Shown: positions 8,203-17,052 of the stretch, piece by piece | How positions within the stretch are numbered: position 1 is the stretch's first letter | Layout: every line of letters starts with the position of its first letter | Assembly (NCBI RefSeq): GCF_003991905.1 | Contig: NZ_RSCL01000026.1 | Location: forward strand, 1 to 64,000 | Reading direction: 5' to 3' | Length of the DNA stretch: 64,000 nucleotides | DNA from: Dulcicalothrix desertica PCC 7102 | GTDB taxonomy: Bacteria; Cyanobacteriota; Cyanobacteriia; Cyanobacteriales; Nostocaceae | Made by a program: the position numbers and the translations under genes | Notes under the pieces: model-generated | What the model saw: only the letters and a program-made list of their open reading frames with translations | Database searches by the model: none | What the model was told of the DNA's origin: nothing

Positions 8203-9333
8203 TTATGATGCTGTCATTTTGAAGCACGTTTCAATCCATTCTGAGGCAAGTATATAGCTACGGACTCTTTCACCTGAACCCGTTGTAACCGCATTCACAA
8301 AGCCTTCCTCTGCCCACTGTTTAAGCCATTCGCGTGCTGTACGTTCAGAAACACCGAACCAAGAGTCAATATCTGAGGAATTAATAACAAAGGGATTTTC
8401 TAAGCCGTCAAGAACTCGCGCTAAAAGTCTTGTCAGAAGTTGCTGCGATGTTCTTGGTAATCTTTCCCAAGGTGGTATTTCAGGGGCACCTGCTCTATAA
8501 AGTGTTCTGGCTTTAGCTTGTAATTCCTCTGCAGCGCTAGCCATTGTCTCCACAAAATACAGTATCCAAGGAGTATGGTCTGGGTTATGGCGCCCATCAT
8601 AAAAATCTACAGGCAAACCCATTTGCAAATTATTATAGTAACGTTCGCGGTCAGCATTAAAATACTCATCAAAAGAGAAAAACCCCCGCATCCTATAACC
8701 AGAACGCCAAAGTTCCGCAGTTGCCAACAGTCTACCTGTACGACCATTACCATCGTTAAAAGGATGAATGCTTAAAAAACGATGTGTAAGAATAGCGGCA
8801 CGAATAGGAGCAGGCAAGTTAATAGCAGTTATAGAAGACAGCCATTCAACTAGTTCACGCATTAATACAGGAACATCTTCTGGTGTAGGAGGTGCATAAT
8901 CAATTTTTCGCGTCACAGTATCAACTACTGGACACTCTGTAGTACGATACTCACTTTTGCTTCCCCTTCGTCCACTCCTGGTGACAATTACAATTCGATG
9001 TAACTCTTTTATAAATACTTCTGTAATAGGCGCCTGTGCATCTGCAAATTGTTCAACCCTATCAAGCGCGCGCCAATAATTACGAACTTCTTGCTCTGCA
9101 TTACTTCCAGTACGGTCGCTACGAGCTATTGCCCGCCTAACCTCAGCATCATCCAAAGGGTTCCCCTCAATTCGAGTCGAACTGCGTGTACTTTTTTGTA
9201 CAGCATCATGACGCAACTGCAAAGCGCTATCAGGTGGAAGAGGTAATACTTCAACAACAGCACGTGCTGCTTCAATAGTTCCTAGATGCTTTACTAATGC
9301 GTTACAATAATTAAAGCGTGGTTCAAAAACCAT
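8203..9333 (-). CDS. Fic domain protein (probable AMP-transferase)
   Basis: A 376-residue Fic/DOC protein. The catalytic motif HPFNDGNGRTGR begins at residue 190 with all key residues present. The STRIEGN motif near residue 52 is the S/T-xxx-E-G/N inhibitory helix placed N-terminally (class II), so activity should be self-restrained. The last about 70 residues look like a winged helix (WFGVSERTAREWLKQW), as in many Fic regulators. Family members transfer AMP from ATP to target hydroxyls; the target is unknown. The gene is the last of a three-gene minus-strand unit, 42 bases after the HIRAN gene. Whether the three proteins cooperate is an inference from the layout. Confidence 0.9.
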   Translation of the reverse strand: MVFEPRFNYCNALVKHLGTIEAARAVVEVLPLPPDSALQLRHDAVQKSTRSSTRIEGNPLDDAEVRRAIARSDRTGSNAEQEVRNYWRALDRVEQFADAQAPITEVFIKELHRIVIVTRSGRRGSKSEYRTTECPVVDTVTRKIDYAPPTPEDVPVLMRELVEWLSSITAINLPAPIRAAILTHRFLSIHPFNDGNGRTGRLLATAELWRSGYRMRGFFSFDEYFNADRERYYNNLQMGLPVDFYDGRHNPDHTPWILYFVETMASAAEELQAKARTLYRAGAPEIPPWERLPRTSQQLLTRLLARVLDGLENPFVINSSDIDSWFGVSERTAREWLKQWAEEGFVNAVTTGSGERVRSYILASEWIETCFKMTAS

Positions 9334-9375
9334 ACATTTGCCATTATTATCTGACTATGAAGCCTATTTAAGATA

Positions 9376-10134
9376 TCACACTGTTGCTTTTTCAGTGATA
9401 AGAGGTTGATATTGAAGACTATTAAACAGGCGCCCTTCATGTTGTATATCAAAAGTCATCTCACACATCAAACGGTATTGAAACGGTGTAGAAGGTGCAT
9501 TTACATGTTCTACCCTTATTTCTACACGTGATTTCTGTTTTATTTGTTCAAAAACTTCAGTTAATAAATATCTTGGACAATAACCAACTATATAATGGTC
9601 TTTTGTGCTAACGCTCAAAGCTTCAAAATTATAAGGGTTTTGAAACTCGTGAGCTAGCAATAATTTTTCTTGATGTTGTAATTGATTAATTCGCTCAATA
9701 GAACATAATGGTAAATCTTGCAGTCCTTGTAATGAAAAGTAAAAATGATACAATCCATCTTCATCGCATTCAGGCAAAGGAAAGACAGTTAATGTATCTG
9801 TTTGTCGTTGTCCACCACTACGGGCTAATATAGTAAATGGATTACTTTCATCTTTAGAAAGGTTTAGCCGCTGCATAAAACTAGAATAATCAGGACGCGC
9901 GCGCGACATCAAGCGATTTGTAAATACGGCAAACAAATAAGTTGATGTATATACTTCACCAAAGCGTGGAAATGAGTTCAAAGGGCTAAAAGCACATTTT
10001 TCTTTCGCTTCTTGGGCGCCATGCGTATAAACAAATTCATATTTATCTTCCTTATAAGTTAATCGACCAATAGGAAACCAAAAGCGACTGGTTGAGTCTT
10101 GCCAAGCTAAAAATAGTGTTTTTGGTGTTTTCAA
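9376..10134 (-). CDS. HIRAN-domain protein paired with HipA-like kinase
   Basis: A 252-residue protein. The start (LFLAWQDSTSRFWFPIGRLTY) resembles the N-terminal domain of HipA-type proteins. Residues about 160-215 (FQNPYNFEALSVSTKDHYIV, then GYCPRYLL) fit a HIRAN domain, known from HLTF/Rad5 and often found beside HipA-like kinases in bacteria. No catalytic motif is seen, so it is probably the partner or regulator of the kinase encoded 5 bases upstream. It could serve as antitoxin or as a DNA-end sensor; neither is shown by the sequence. Confidence 0.7.
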   Translation of the reverse strand: MKTPKTLFLAWQDSTSRFWFPIGRLTYKEDKYEFVYTHGAQEAKEKCAFSPLNSFPRFGEVYTSTYLFAVFTNRLMSRARPDYSSFMQRLNLSKDESNPFTILARSGGQRQTDTLTVFPLPECDEDGLYHFYFSLQGLQDLPLCSIERINQLQHQEKLLLAHEFQNPYNFEALSVSTKDHYIVGYCPRYLLTEVFEQIKQKSRVEIRVEHVNAPSTPFQYRLMCEMTFDIQHEGRLFNSLQYQPLITEKATV

Positions 10135-10139
10135 GGTAG

Positions 10140-11117
10140 TTACTCTCTCAAATTAACTAGTTTCTGTTTATTAATTCTAAGAATTTTTTGAGCAAAGTCA
10201 GCGGCAATAGACGAGAGACGGTCTCTTGGAATTAAATTAAAAATATTTTTTATATTATCTTCACTAATGCTTTCAAGCTGTGCTAACCAAATATTAGCTG
10301 CATCTGGATAACTTTGAACAACTTGCTGGAAAACATCAAAAGTCTTCAAGGGCTTTTTATCACCAATATTTCCATAAAATGCTGAGAAGGACTTGTTTGT
10401 ATAAGACTCTACCGAGCGTTGCTGTCTTTGTTCATCAGAAAGGTCACGTCCCAAACATGAAGCATGGTTATAAGTAGGCGCCAAATATTCTGTCTGTTCT
10501 AAAGTAGATTCAATTTTTCTAACAATAGCCCAGTTTTCATGGTGACGGTCTCCGTTACCTATCCAAGCATCCAACAGCAAATAGCCAACAAAAACATCGA
10601 CAGGCGCCTGAATACTAGAAATAGCTGACCAACCAATAGGCAAATTAATAGATTCGTTGTTTATAGCCATCAGCACCACATCTATAGTGTGCTGCGATAT
10701 ACCATAAGTACCAAACGTTGGATAGTTAGGTACTATCGAAGTCAAAAGCTCATTTCCATGAACCAGTATACTATCTGATGATAAAAAATCAGGTGAAACT
10801 ACGCCACGATTACCCTCGCTTGTTAAAGCCAACTCATAAGTAGCATGAGGAAGTACCAATAGTTTACATAATTCTGATGCTATTTTTTCAGCCCAGTCTT
10901 CTCCTGAATTAGCTCTTGCTTGCTTATACAAACAACGACCTAATTTCTCGTGCTGATACCAAAATTTATATTTGCTTCCTAATGCTTCATCTGTCGAACT
11001 TTTATATGCTTCTTCTGTAACAATTATAATTGGAAATTCATTGGTCATAACTAATATGCGGTAATCTGAAAATGTAGGTATTTCTTTAAAAGCATCATAA
11101 TGATAATTAATACGCAA
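10140..11117 (-). CDS. HipA-like Ser/Thr kinase domain protein
   Basis: 325 residues from a TTG start at 11117; an ATG at 11048 is an alternative that removes 23 residues. The kinase signature LLDAWIGNGDRHHENW lies at residues 181-195 and supplies the catalytic D and N of the HipA/PI3K-like fold. The segment YLAPTYNHASCLG at 211-223 is in the place of the metal-binding loop, but it has N-H-A-S instead of the HipA DxxS type. The N-terminal lobe is short and no HipA N1 domain is fused; that part seems to be carried by the HIRAN neighbour. HipA kinases phosphorylate targets such as glutamyl-tRNA synthetase and cause growth arrest; the target here is unknown. Confidence 0.75.
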   Translation of the reverse strand: MRINYHYDAFKEIPTFSDYRILVMTNEFPIIIVTEEAYKSSTDEALGSKYKFWYQHEKLGRCLYKQARANSGEDWAEKIASELCKLLVLPHATYELALTSEGNRGVVSPDFLSSDSILVHGNELLTSIVPNYPTFGTYGISQHTIDVVLMAINNESINLPIGWSAISSIQAPVDVFVGYLLLDAWIGNGDRHHENWAIVRKIESTLEQTEYLAPTYNHASCLGRDLSDEQRQQRSVESYTNKSFSAFYGNIGDKKPLKTFDVFQQVVQSYPDAANIWLAQLESISEDNIKNIFNLIPRDRLSSIAADFAQKILRINKQKLVNLRE

Positions 11118-11185
11118 AAAACATCAAATCAAATACTTAAGAAAATGTTAATATCTTAAGCATCCCCGTATAAATACGTAGTAAT

Positions 11186-11842
11186 ATGTCTACCACCAAT
11201 AAATTATCGCTTGCTATTGTGAGCATGGCTTGTGTTGTCTTTGGTACAGCCCATGCTGCTGGTGCTTCAACAAAATTAACTTTCGATGAATTAGGTTTTC
11301 CTACACCTGTGGATAATTTGACAGTAAAAGGGGTAACGTTTGATTTCAAAATAGATGGTGTTGACTCAAACGATGCAATGTATAATGCATCTTTTCCACC
11401 ACAATTACCAAGCGGTTTATTAGCTAATGTTCAACAACCATTGTTAGAAGGTAATGCAAAAGGTATTTTATCTCTAGACTTTGCTGCACCAGTAGAAGCG
11501 CTAGAGTTTGCCGTTGGTGTAGAGGCTTTTCGACCTTTGACGCCTGGTTTTTCTGTGGAACTTTTAGACAAAGGATTAAATTCTTTCTTGATTACGCCAG
11601 TTAATACAGCACCGCTAGCTATTTTATCTGAAGGATTATTTAAATACAGTGGCGCCTCAATTAAAAAGGCTATTTTGAGCTTTAATAGTGAATTCTTTTT
11701 AAACCCGGATAATCCGCGATTTTCTCTTGATAACCTTAGCTATACTGTAGTACCTGAACCATCTTCACTTATTGCTTTACTAGCTAGTAGTGCGATAAGT
11801 GCATGTTTATATCGAGTACGTAAACAGCAAAAAGTTGTTTAG
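11186..11842 (+). CDS. PEP-CTERM sorted exported protein
   Basis: A 218-residue secreted protein. A signal peptide (MSTTNKLSLAIVSMACVVFG, cut near AHAAGA) is followed by a beta-rich domain of about 160 residues. The C-terminal tail is VPEPSSLIALLASSAIS, then a basic CLYRVRKQQ end. That is the tripartite PEP-CTERM signal processed by an exosortase, so the protein should be transported and anchored or released at the outer surface. The globular part is of unknown function. The gene is divergent from the HipA-like gene, with about 70 bases between the two starts. Confidence 0.85.
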   Translation: MSTTNKLSLAIVSMACVVFGTAHAAGASTKLTFDELGFPTPVDNLTVKGVTFDFKIDGVDSNDAMYNASFPPQLPSGLLANVQQPLLEGNAKGILSLDFAAPVEALEFAVGVEAFRPLTPGFSVELLDKGLNSFLITPVNTAPLAILSEGLFKYSGASIKKAILSFNSEFFLNPDNPRFSLDNLSYTVVPEPSSLIALLASSAISACLYRVRKQQKVV

Positions 11843-11846
11843 CTCT

Positions 11847-11877
11847 GGGTCGCCAATGGCGACCTTACCCAAACTAA
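11847..11877. terminator. Hairpin between convergent genes
   Basis: GGTCGCC and GGCGACC form a perfect 7-bp stem with an AAT loop at about 11849-11865. It lies between the stop codons of the PEP-CTERM gene and rpmB, which converge, and may end transcription from both sides. Confidence 0.5.
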
Positions 11878-11892
11878 AAGCAAGCGCGCGGT

Positions 11893-12129
11893 TTAGAAGT
11901 GGTTCAAATTGAGACCAGCTTCTTTTGCCATTGCTGCTAAACCCTTGACTTCGATAGTCTTGAGAGCTTTGGTAGAAATTTTTAGCTTCACAAAACGGTT
12001 TCCTTCTGCCCACCAAAGACGCTTTGTTTGCAGGTTAGCTTGTTGCAAACGCTTGGTGCGACGGTGTGAGTGCGATAGTGCGTAACCGTTATTTGCTTTT
12101 TTACCAGTTAATTGACAGCGACGAGCCAT
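11893..12129 (-). CDS. rpmB: 50S ribosomal protein L28
   Basis: 78 residues of a typical bL28: [16 protein letters not shown] at the start, SHRRTKR near residue 22, and a basic C-terminal half. The length is normal for cyanobacteria. It is a structural protein of the large ribosomal subunit near the exit site. A GGAG sequence lies about 11 bases before the ATG. It is transcribed alone on the minus strand. Confidence 0.97.
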   Translation of the reverse strand: MARRCQLTGKKANNGYALSHSHRRTKRLQQANLQTKRLWWAEGNRFVKLKISTKALKTIEVKGLAAMAKEAGLNLNHF

Positions 12130-12178
12130 TTTGTTTATTCTCCGATATTTTTAGTCACAATCTCTTATTGTACAAGTA

Positions 12179-12242
12179 GTGCTGAGTTTTGAGTGCTGAG
12201 TGCTGAGTAGTTACTCCTAACTCTGACTCAGCACTCAGCACT
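12179..12242. repeat. Heptamer repeats (GTGCTGA) forming an inverted pair
   Basis: GAGTGCTGAGTGCTGAGT at the left and ACTCAGCACTCAGCAC at the right form a long stem around a TCCTAACTC-containing loop. Short tandem heptamers of this type are known in heterocyst-forming cyanobacteria. This copy lies directly past the htpG stop codon and could act as its terminator. Confidence 0.7.
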
Positions 12243-12250
12243 TTTAACTC

Positions 12251-14206
12251 TTACTTCGTTGCTTGTTCAGTCAACTTGGTTAGTACATCGTTGGAGCGTT
12301 CGACAAAAGATTTCATACCTTCTGCGTCAAAACCTTTTTGCGACATTAGTGCCAAGTCATATACGTGTTGGCATATCATGTTCGCTAGGTTTCCGGTTGG
12401 GGACTCTCCTCCACCCTGAATAATACTGCCTTGGCTTAATGTTGCCAAGTTTTGTATTAATGGGTGTGCTGTATTAACCACCAAAACATGCTCATCGGGG
12501 AATTCTACTGCTTGTTGCTGCATCATTGCGTTCATCTCACGCAGGCGCCGCAATATCTCAGGTAATAGTACCATTGCTGGTGGTGTGCCCTGTGGATTAT
12601 CCGATTTTAATGATTCTGTACGAATGTTCAGTTTAGGCTTGTTGATGGCTTTCTCAAATAGTTCTTTGATAACTTCGCTCTTCGTTTTGTTTGTGGTGGG
12701 GTCTACTATTTCTGCTGGTTTTTCTTTATCGAGGAGGGTGTTATCAAGTTCTGAGTCTACGCGCGTAAATTTAACATCATTATATTCGCGCTCTAAGAAG
12801 TTGATAAAGTGAGTATCGATAAAGGAGTCCATATATAGGACTTCCAATCCTTGGCTCTTATGTAATTCTACGTATGCCGCTTGTGATGCTTCTTCTGTAC
12901 AGTAGAATACACGGTTCTCGTGACGCTCTTTGTTACGTTCTAAATACTCTTTAATGTTGGTATAAGGTAACTTGGCGCCTGCATTTACATCTTGCCAAGC
13001 ATCACTATCATCGGTTTGTACTTGTACAGTAGGAGTATCTTGGCTTGGTTGATAAGTTGTGCGGAAGACAATTATATCTTCAACTTGCTTTTTGAATTTC
13101 TCGTCGTTGAGGGCGCCGAATTTAACGAAAGTTCCCAAGTCTTTCCATGCACCTACATACTGCTCCCGGTTATCACGGTAAAGCTCTTTGAGTCTATCCC
13201 CAACTTTCTTGGCAATATAATCACCAATCTTCTTAACTGTTCTATCACCTTGCAGCGAACTACGCGATACGTTAAGCGGAATATCTGTACTATCTACAAC
13301 ACCGCGCATTGGTAGTAAGAACTGCGGAATAATTTCCTCAACGTTATCGCTGACAAATACTTGGTTACAGAACAGCTTAATTTGTCCTTTAGTAACATCA
13401 ACATCAGGACGCAGTTTCGGAAAATACAAAATCCCATTGATAATAAATGGGTAATCAGTATTCAAATGCACCCAAAGCAAAGGTTCTTCTTGGAATGGAT
13501 ACAAGTATCGATAGAACTCTAAATAGTCTTCCTTACTTAGATTACTCGATGACTCACGCCAAGGCGCCTTTTGTTTGTTAACCACCTCACCATCAAGTTT
13601 GATGGCAACCGACATAAAGTCACAGTATGTTTTTACCAGAGTCTTGACGCGCGCTTCTTCGAGATATTCTAATTCCTCCTCCATCAAATGCAGCGTAATA
13701 GTAGTACCACGAGTAGTACGTGCAGAATCTTCGAGAGTGAAATTTGGCGAACCGTCACAACTCCAATGTACTGCAGAGGCGCCGTCTCTATATGACAAAG
13801 TATCGATTTCTACTTGGTTCGCTACCATAAACGAAGAGTAGAAACCTAAACCAAAGTGACCGATAATTGGCTGATTAGAGTCACCCTTATACTTCTGGAT
13901 AAATTCTTCAGCGCTAGAAAAAGCTACCTGGTTGATATACTTCTTAATTTCATCAGCCGTCATCCCAATCCCATTATCGGTAATTGAGAGCGTTTTTTTA
14001 TCCTTATCAATCGCAACAACGATTTCAGGTTCGCCAATATCGCCAGAATACTCACCCGCGCGTGATACCATACTCAGCTTCTGGATAGCATCCACAGCGT
14101 TTGACACGAGTTCCCGAAAGAAGATTTGATGGTCAGAGTAAAGCGACTTCTTAATAATCGGGAATATATTCTCGGTATGAATACTGATAGTACCTTGCTC
14201 TAGCAT
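12251..14206 (-). CDS. htpG: Molecular chaperone HtpG (Hsp90)
   Basis: A 651-residue bacterial Hsp90. The N-terminal GHKL ATPase domain has RELVSNAVDAIQKL (catalytic E and Mg-binding N), DNGIGM and GHFGLGFYSSFM. The middle domain spans roughly residues 220-500 and includes NVSRSSLQGD with the catalytic arginine. A dimerisation domain ends the protein. In cyanobacteria HtpG acts in heat, oxidative and light stress. An AGGAAT sequence precedes the ATG. No heat-shock operator (CIRCE-like) was seen upstream. Confidence 0.97.
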   Translation of the reverse strand: MLEQGTISIHTENIFPIIKKSLYSDHQIFFRELVSNAVDAIQKLSMVSRAGEYSGDIGEPEIVVAIDKDKKTLSITDNGIGMTADEIKKYINQVAFSSAEEFIQKYKGDSNQPIIGHFGLGFYSSFMVANQVEIDTLSYRDGASAVHWSCDGSPNFTLEDSARTTRGTTITLHLMEEELEYLEEARVKTLVKTYCDFMSVAIKLDGEVVNKQKAPWRESSSNLSKEDYLEFYRYLYPFQEEPLLWVHLNTDYPFIINGILYFPKLRPDVDVTKGQIKLFCNQVFVSDNVEEIIPQFLLPMRGVVDSTDIPLNVSRSSLQGDRTVKKIGDYIAKKVGDRLKELYRDNREQYVGAWKDLGTFVKFGALNDEKFKKQVEDIIVFRTTYQPSQDTPTVQVQTDDSDAWQDVNAGAKLPYTNIKEYLERNKERHENRVFYCTEEASQAAYVELHKSQGLEVLYMDSFIDTHFINFLEREYNDVKFTRVDSELDNTLLDKEKPAEIVDPTTNKTKSEVIKELFEKAINKPKLNIRTESLKSDNPQGTPPAMVLLPEILRRLREMNAMMQQQAVEFPDEHVLVVNTAHPLIQNLATLSQGSIIQGGGESPTGNLANMICQHVYDLALMSQKGFDAEGMKSFVERSNDVLTKLTEQATK

Positions 14207-14648
14207 AATTCCTGTGTGTGAAAGACTAATAAATTTTAATGGGTTTTACGCAGAATAGCTCTATAGACCTATTCCTAAAGACATTTCCATTAAGGATTGT
14301 AAGCGCAACCGTACTCAAATGCCTCCCAACGACTAAGTACTGTTTGCCGATAAACCTAAATTCGGTTTTCCCTACCGACACTCCCAGAAACCTGGTTTCC
14401 CCACCACTGAACACAACAATCTTCATATTTAACAAAGGAAACCAGGTTTCTTGTTAAGGACGCCCATCCCACAAAACTTTTAACCAAAATTAACATCCAT
14501 AAAGAGTGAAAGTGAGGCGCCTGGAGCTAACATAAGCAGTACATATAAATTAATCTACTGGTTTAGAACGGGGGTACCAACCGATGGTAACAACACAGGA
14601 ATCATGGGAAAAGTTAAACAAGAAAATGGACTGTTAGTTATTCGTTTA
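14207..14648. other. Intergenic stretch with inverted AGAAACC/GGTTTC repeats
   Basis: No supported gene. It contains CCCAGAAACCTGGTTTCC at about 14383-14400 and GGAAACCAGGTTTCTTG at about 14437-14453, two copies of a dispersed palindrome also found at 44877-44956. A CATCCCACAA sequence at about 14466 is the end of another dispersed repeat, and a GGCGCC lies at about 14516. Confidence 0.55.
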
Positions 14649-14806
14649 TCAACATCGTTTGCCTTGAATTCTAGCTTTAACTTCTTCCCAAGAACTAGCT
14701 GTGATTGTTTTTCCTCATACGCAGCTTTCCTGCGGTCAAGCTCTGATAATTGCCATTCAGTCAATGGAATTTGTTCTGGAAATACAATAATATTATCCCA
14801 CAGTTC
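14649..14806 (-). pseudogene. Frameshifted addiction-module antitoxin
   Basis: Minus-strand codons read ELWDNIIVFPEQIPLTEWQL, then SELDRRKAAYEEKQSQL. After a one-base shift near 14695 they read SSWEEVKARIQGKRC and stop. This is the hallmark C-terminal half of the small RelB/StbD-like addiction-module family (LTEWQxxELDRR ... SWEEVKARI). The N-terminal part upstream is broken by stop codons. The reading after the stop starts MLINE, the usual beginning of the partner RelE-type toxin, and stops at once. The pair is therefore dead. Confidence 0.7.
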
Positions 14807-14865
14807 TTACACTAACTGTCATCTTTCGCTAATCGCTAGGTTAAGTAATTCAGAATATAATGTGT

Positions 14866-15147
14866 TTATGACTTGCTGGCATCTTTAATTTCTGCAATTG
14901 TTTTTTTAAGCATCTGTTCTGTTTCTTCTAGCGCTGCTAATTTTTTTAACGTTTCCTCTTTTCGTCGCAATATTTTGTTCAAGTATTTCTCAAAACAACT
15001 TCCGTCTATTACTGATTGAAGTCTAGCGTCATACTCCTCTTCTGAAAAAGGTGTACCAGCTATTGCAGTTAAACCGAGTTCATTTAATTCTCTCCATTTT
15101 GCTAACTCTTCGGGTGTTAGTTCGTGCTTATCTGACGTTTGTGTCAT
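14866..15147 (-). CDS. Small coiled-coil unknown protein
   Basis: 93 residues, mostly helical and highly charged: LTPEELAKWRELNELGLTAI at the N-terminus and a predicted coiled coil over the last 40 residues (RRKEETLKKLAALEETEQML). No membrane span and no recognised family. Its ATG overlaps the stop codon of the preceding GNAT-like gene by four bases, so the two are translationally coupled and probably work together. It could be a partner or antidote of that protein; there is no direct evidence. Confidence 0.6.
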   Translation of the reverse strand: MTQTSDKHELTPEELAKWRELNELGLTAIAGTPFSEEEYDARLQSVIDGSCFEKYLNKILRRKEETLKKLAALEETEQMLKKTIAEIKDASKS

Positions 15148-15749
15148 TGTGCTGTTCCTCTTATACGTAGTTGGTTTTGTACAAATAATTGCGCTGCTTC
15201 TTTTGTTAAAATCATTTCTCTGTCAAAATCAGGGTTTGACTGAAAGCCAATACTTTCATAAAAACTTCTTGCTCTGTCAATTGTTAATAATTTAGTTACT
15301 CCTTCAATATTAGTGTCTATTACTTCAATAATTATATCTGCCATCAACCAAGTTGCCGCTCCTTTTATTGTTTCAGGAAATGCAACTCCCTCCAAACAGT
15401 TCCAAGGAGGTGTGGTAAATGGGTCAATAGATAAATACTCTCTTTGTTCTATATCAGGATATATTACTCCGTACTGCCTCGATACTATCGCACCTGCTTG
15501 TAAACGACCGCTTTCATCCCTTACTCCTCTAAACAAAGACGCATCATCTGAATCTATCACACTATCTACTAGGAATTCAACTTTACTAACACAATCTCCA
15601 AATTTTGTTCCTCTTATCCTACTTCTGTCTCCTTCAAAAAACCGATTAATATATTGTAATGAAATCGTTATCCAACTGATTAATTCGTTTTGGGTTGCTT
15701 GGTCTGCACCAATAACATAACTAAATTTATTTACTATGAAATCATTCAT
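15144..15749 (-). CDS. GNAT-fold protein (divergent acetyltransferase)
   Basis: 201 residues. The C-terminal half has a GNAT-like pattern: YLSIDPFTTPPWNC (where GNAT enzymes have beta 4 before the acetyl-CoA loop), a helix with KGAATWLMADIIIEVI, and the final RARSFYESIGFQ (the common A-x-x-F-Y-x-x-x-G-F). The acetyl-CoA pyrophosphate loop Q/RxxGxG/A is not obvious, so activity is uncertain. The N-terminal 80 residues are unique. It is followed by a four-base overlapping small gene. The area from 14520 to 16090 has no GGCGCC site, unlike most of the window. Confidence 0.55.
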   Translation of the reverse strand: MNDFIVNKFSYVIGADQATQNELISWITISLQYINRFFEGDRSRIRGTKFGDCVSKVEFLVDSVIDSDDASLFRGVRDESGRLQAGAIVSRQYGVIYPDIEQREYLSIDPFTTPPWNCLEGVAFPETIKGAATWLMADIIIEVIDTNIEGVTKLLTIDRARSFYESIGFQSNPDFDREMILTKEAAQLFVQNQLRIRGTAQ

Positions 15750-16033
15750 CTTTAAGCATCACTTTATTCTGCCATCTTACTGCCAATTATTAGTTATAGT
15801 TCCTTTGTTCGTCAATAACGTTCATGTTGATTTTTGTATCAAATTTTGTATCAAATAATTACATTATGTTTTCAGCGCGTTATCTTTCAAACTTGAATAA
15901 CATTGTTTAATTTCATTGTCGAGCTATACAAAACTTAATAAATAGGTATTTGCTTAGATAAAGCGCCTAGCTAAGTTTTTAGGTAAAATTAGGAGTCCCG
16001 AAAAGCTAAAAACACGCTTATAAGTATAAACAA

Positions 16034-16351
16034 TTACTTGAATACATCAATACCCAGTTCTCTCAACTTGGCTTGTAAATCTTCCTCAGTGGCGCCGCAA
16101 TAGTAATATTTTTTCTCTAGTAGGTTTGCTAAGTAATATCCATGCTGTCCACCATTAATGCGAAATAATTCTACAACTACATCTTTCTTAGTTGTCCCAA
16201 AAAATGCTTCTATATCCAAATTTTTCAAATTCGGGGTCGGTAAATTTGTGAGATTACAAAACAGCGCTGGACGTTCAAAAGCCCAACCAACTTTACCATT
16301 CCTAATTTCATGTTTTATAATACGCCAACAAAGAGGATATATAAGCGTCAT
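16034..16351 (-). CDS. Unknown small protein
   Basis: 105 residues. The recognisable body begins near GKVGWAFERPALFCNLTNLP and ends with the helix EEDLQAKLRELGIDVF; between them is a beta-rich NGGQHGYYLANLLEKKYYYCG segment. No family recognised. The start could be internal, because the first 20 residues look unlike the rest. The gene lies 61 bases past the next upstream gene on the same strand and may be co-transcribed with it. Confidence 0.5.
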   Translation of the reverse strand: MTLIYPLCWRIIKHEIRNGKVGWAFERPALFCNLTNLPTPNLKNLDIEAFFGTTKKDVVVELFRINGGQHGYYLANLLEKKYYYCGATEEDLQAKLRELGIDVFK

Positions 16352-16412
16352 AATACCACGCCATCTTGGTTTACTAAGCTTTTACTGCTGGTAGGTGAAC
16401 AGCATCGCTTTT

Positions 16413-16733
16413 CTAATTTTCTAAAGTCTTGTCTCGTTTCAAAAACTCATCTAAAAGTTGGAAAAAGTATGTGATACCTTCTTTTTCGTCTACTGAATAG
16501 AGCAAAATAATTTTATCCCAAGAATTAACTGTTTTTACCTCTAATTTTTGTTGTAGCCACGGTTGGAAATTTTTATAAAAGTCGCCTTCGCTGTCTTGAT
16601 TTTCTAATCCCATTTCTCGACGAGCAAATTGGTAACTACCCAAAACATTCTTAGGGAAGTTATTGAGGCTGTACCTAAATACATTCCAGGTATGCAGCTT
16701 AATTTTTTCTAGCAGTTCGTATAACTTACTCAT
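16413..16733 (-). CDS. Unknown protein, possible immunity-type family
   Basis: 106 residues with an AAGGAAA ribosome site before the ATG. The pattern MSKLYELLEKIK, YQFARREMGL, NFQPWLQQKL, VNSWDKIILLYS and FFQLLDEFLKR resembles, from memory, a widespread small cytoplasmic family often seen among polymorphic-toxin immunity genes. In those relatives the stretch after LEKIK reads RPGMYIG; here it is HTWNVFRY, so this copy may be divergent. No toxin gene is next to it. Confidence 0.5.
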   Translation of the reverse strand: MSKLYELLEKIKLHTWNVFRYSLNNFPKNVLGSYQFARREMGLENQDSEGDFYKNFQPWLQQKLEVKTVNSWDKIILLYSVDEKEGITYFFQLLDEFLKRDKTLEN

Positions 16734-17052
16734 ATTGTTTCCTTTTTGTAGTTATATAATGTTTAAAATTCTTCAATTATTTCTTCGTCACTCATGTTTT
16801 AATGCTAACTTTGAATTTAAGCATTTAAATATAATAAAATTTTTTGAGAGTAAATTTACTGCTGTTTACATTTTTTTGACTTATATAGCCTTTAAGCTGA
16901 TGATTTTAGTACGTTTATAACGTACTTTTGCTATTAGCCTTAGAATTGCATTCTAAGGCGGTTTATATTGTAATGGGTTGATGTTGGGTTACTACATCTC
17001 TATCCTGATAGAACGGGCAAGGATGCCCATTCCACAAGAGTTGCTGTTTAAG
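16734..17052. other. Intergenic stretch with one dispersed repeat
   Basis: AT-rich, without a supported gene. A hairpin repeat ACGGGCAAGGATGCCCAT followed by TCCACAAGAG at 17013-17040 sits directly past clpB. Related copies lie at 22911-22940 and 35221-35288. Confidence 0.55.

Noticed and set aside
12585-12812. Antisense frames over htpG, clpB, ilvD, ctaD and other long genes
   Set aside because: They follow the codon pattern of well-identified genes on the other strand and show no domains.
14604-14888. Plus-strand frame with a MazE-like start (MGKVKQENGLLVIRL)
   Set aside because: It lies opposite the frameshifted addiction-module antitoxin, whose minus-strand reading is far more specific. 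The plus frame becomes Ser- and Cys-rich without a domain after 15 residues.
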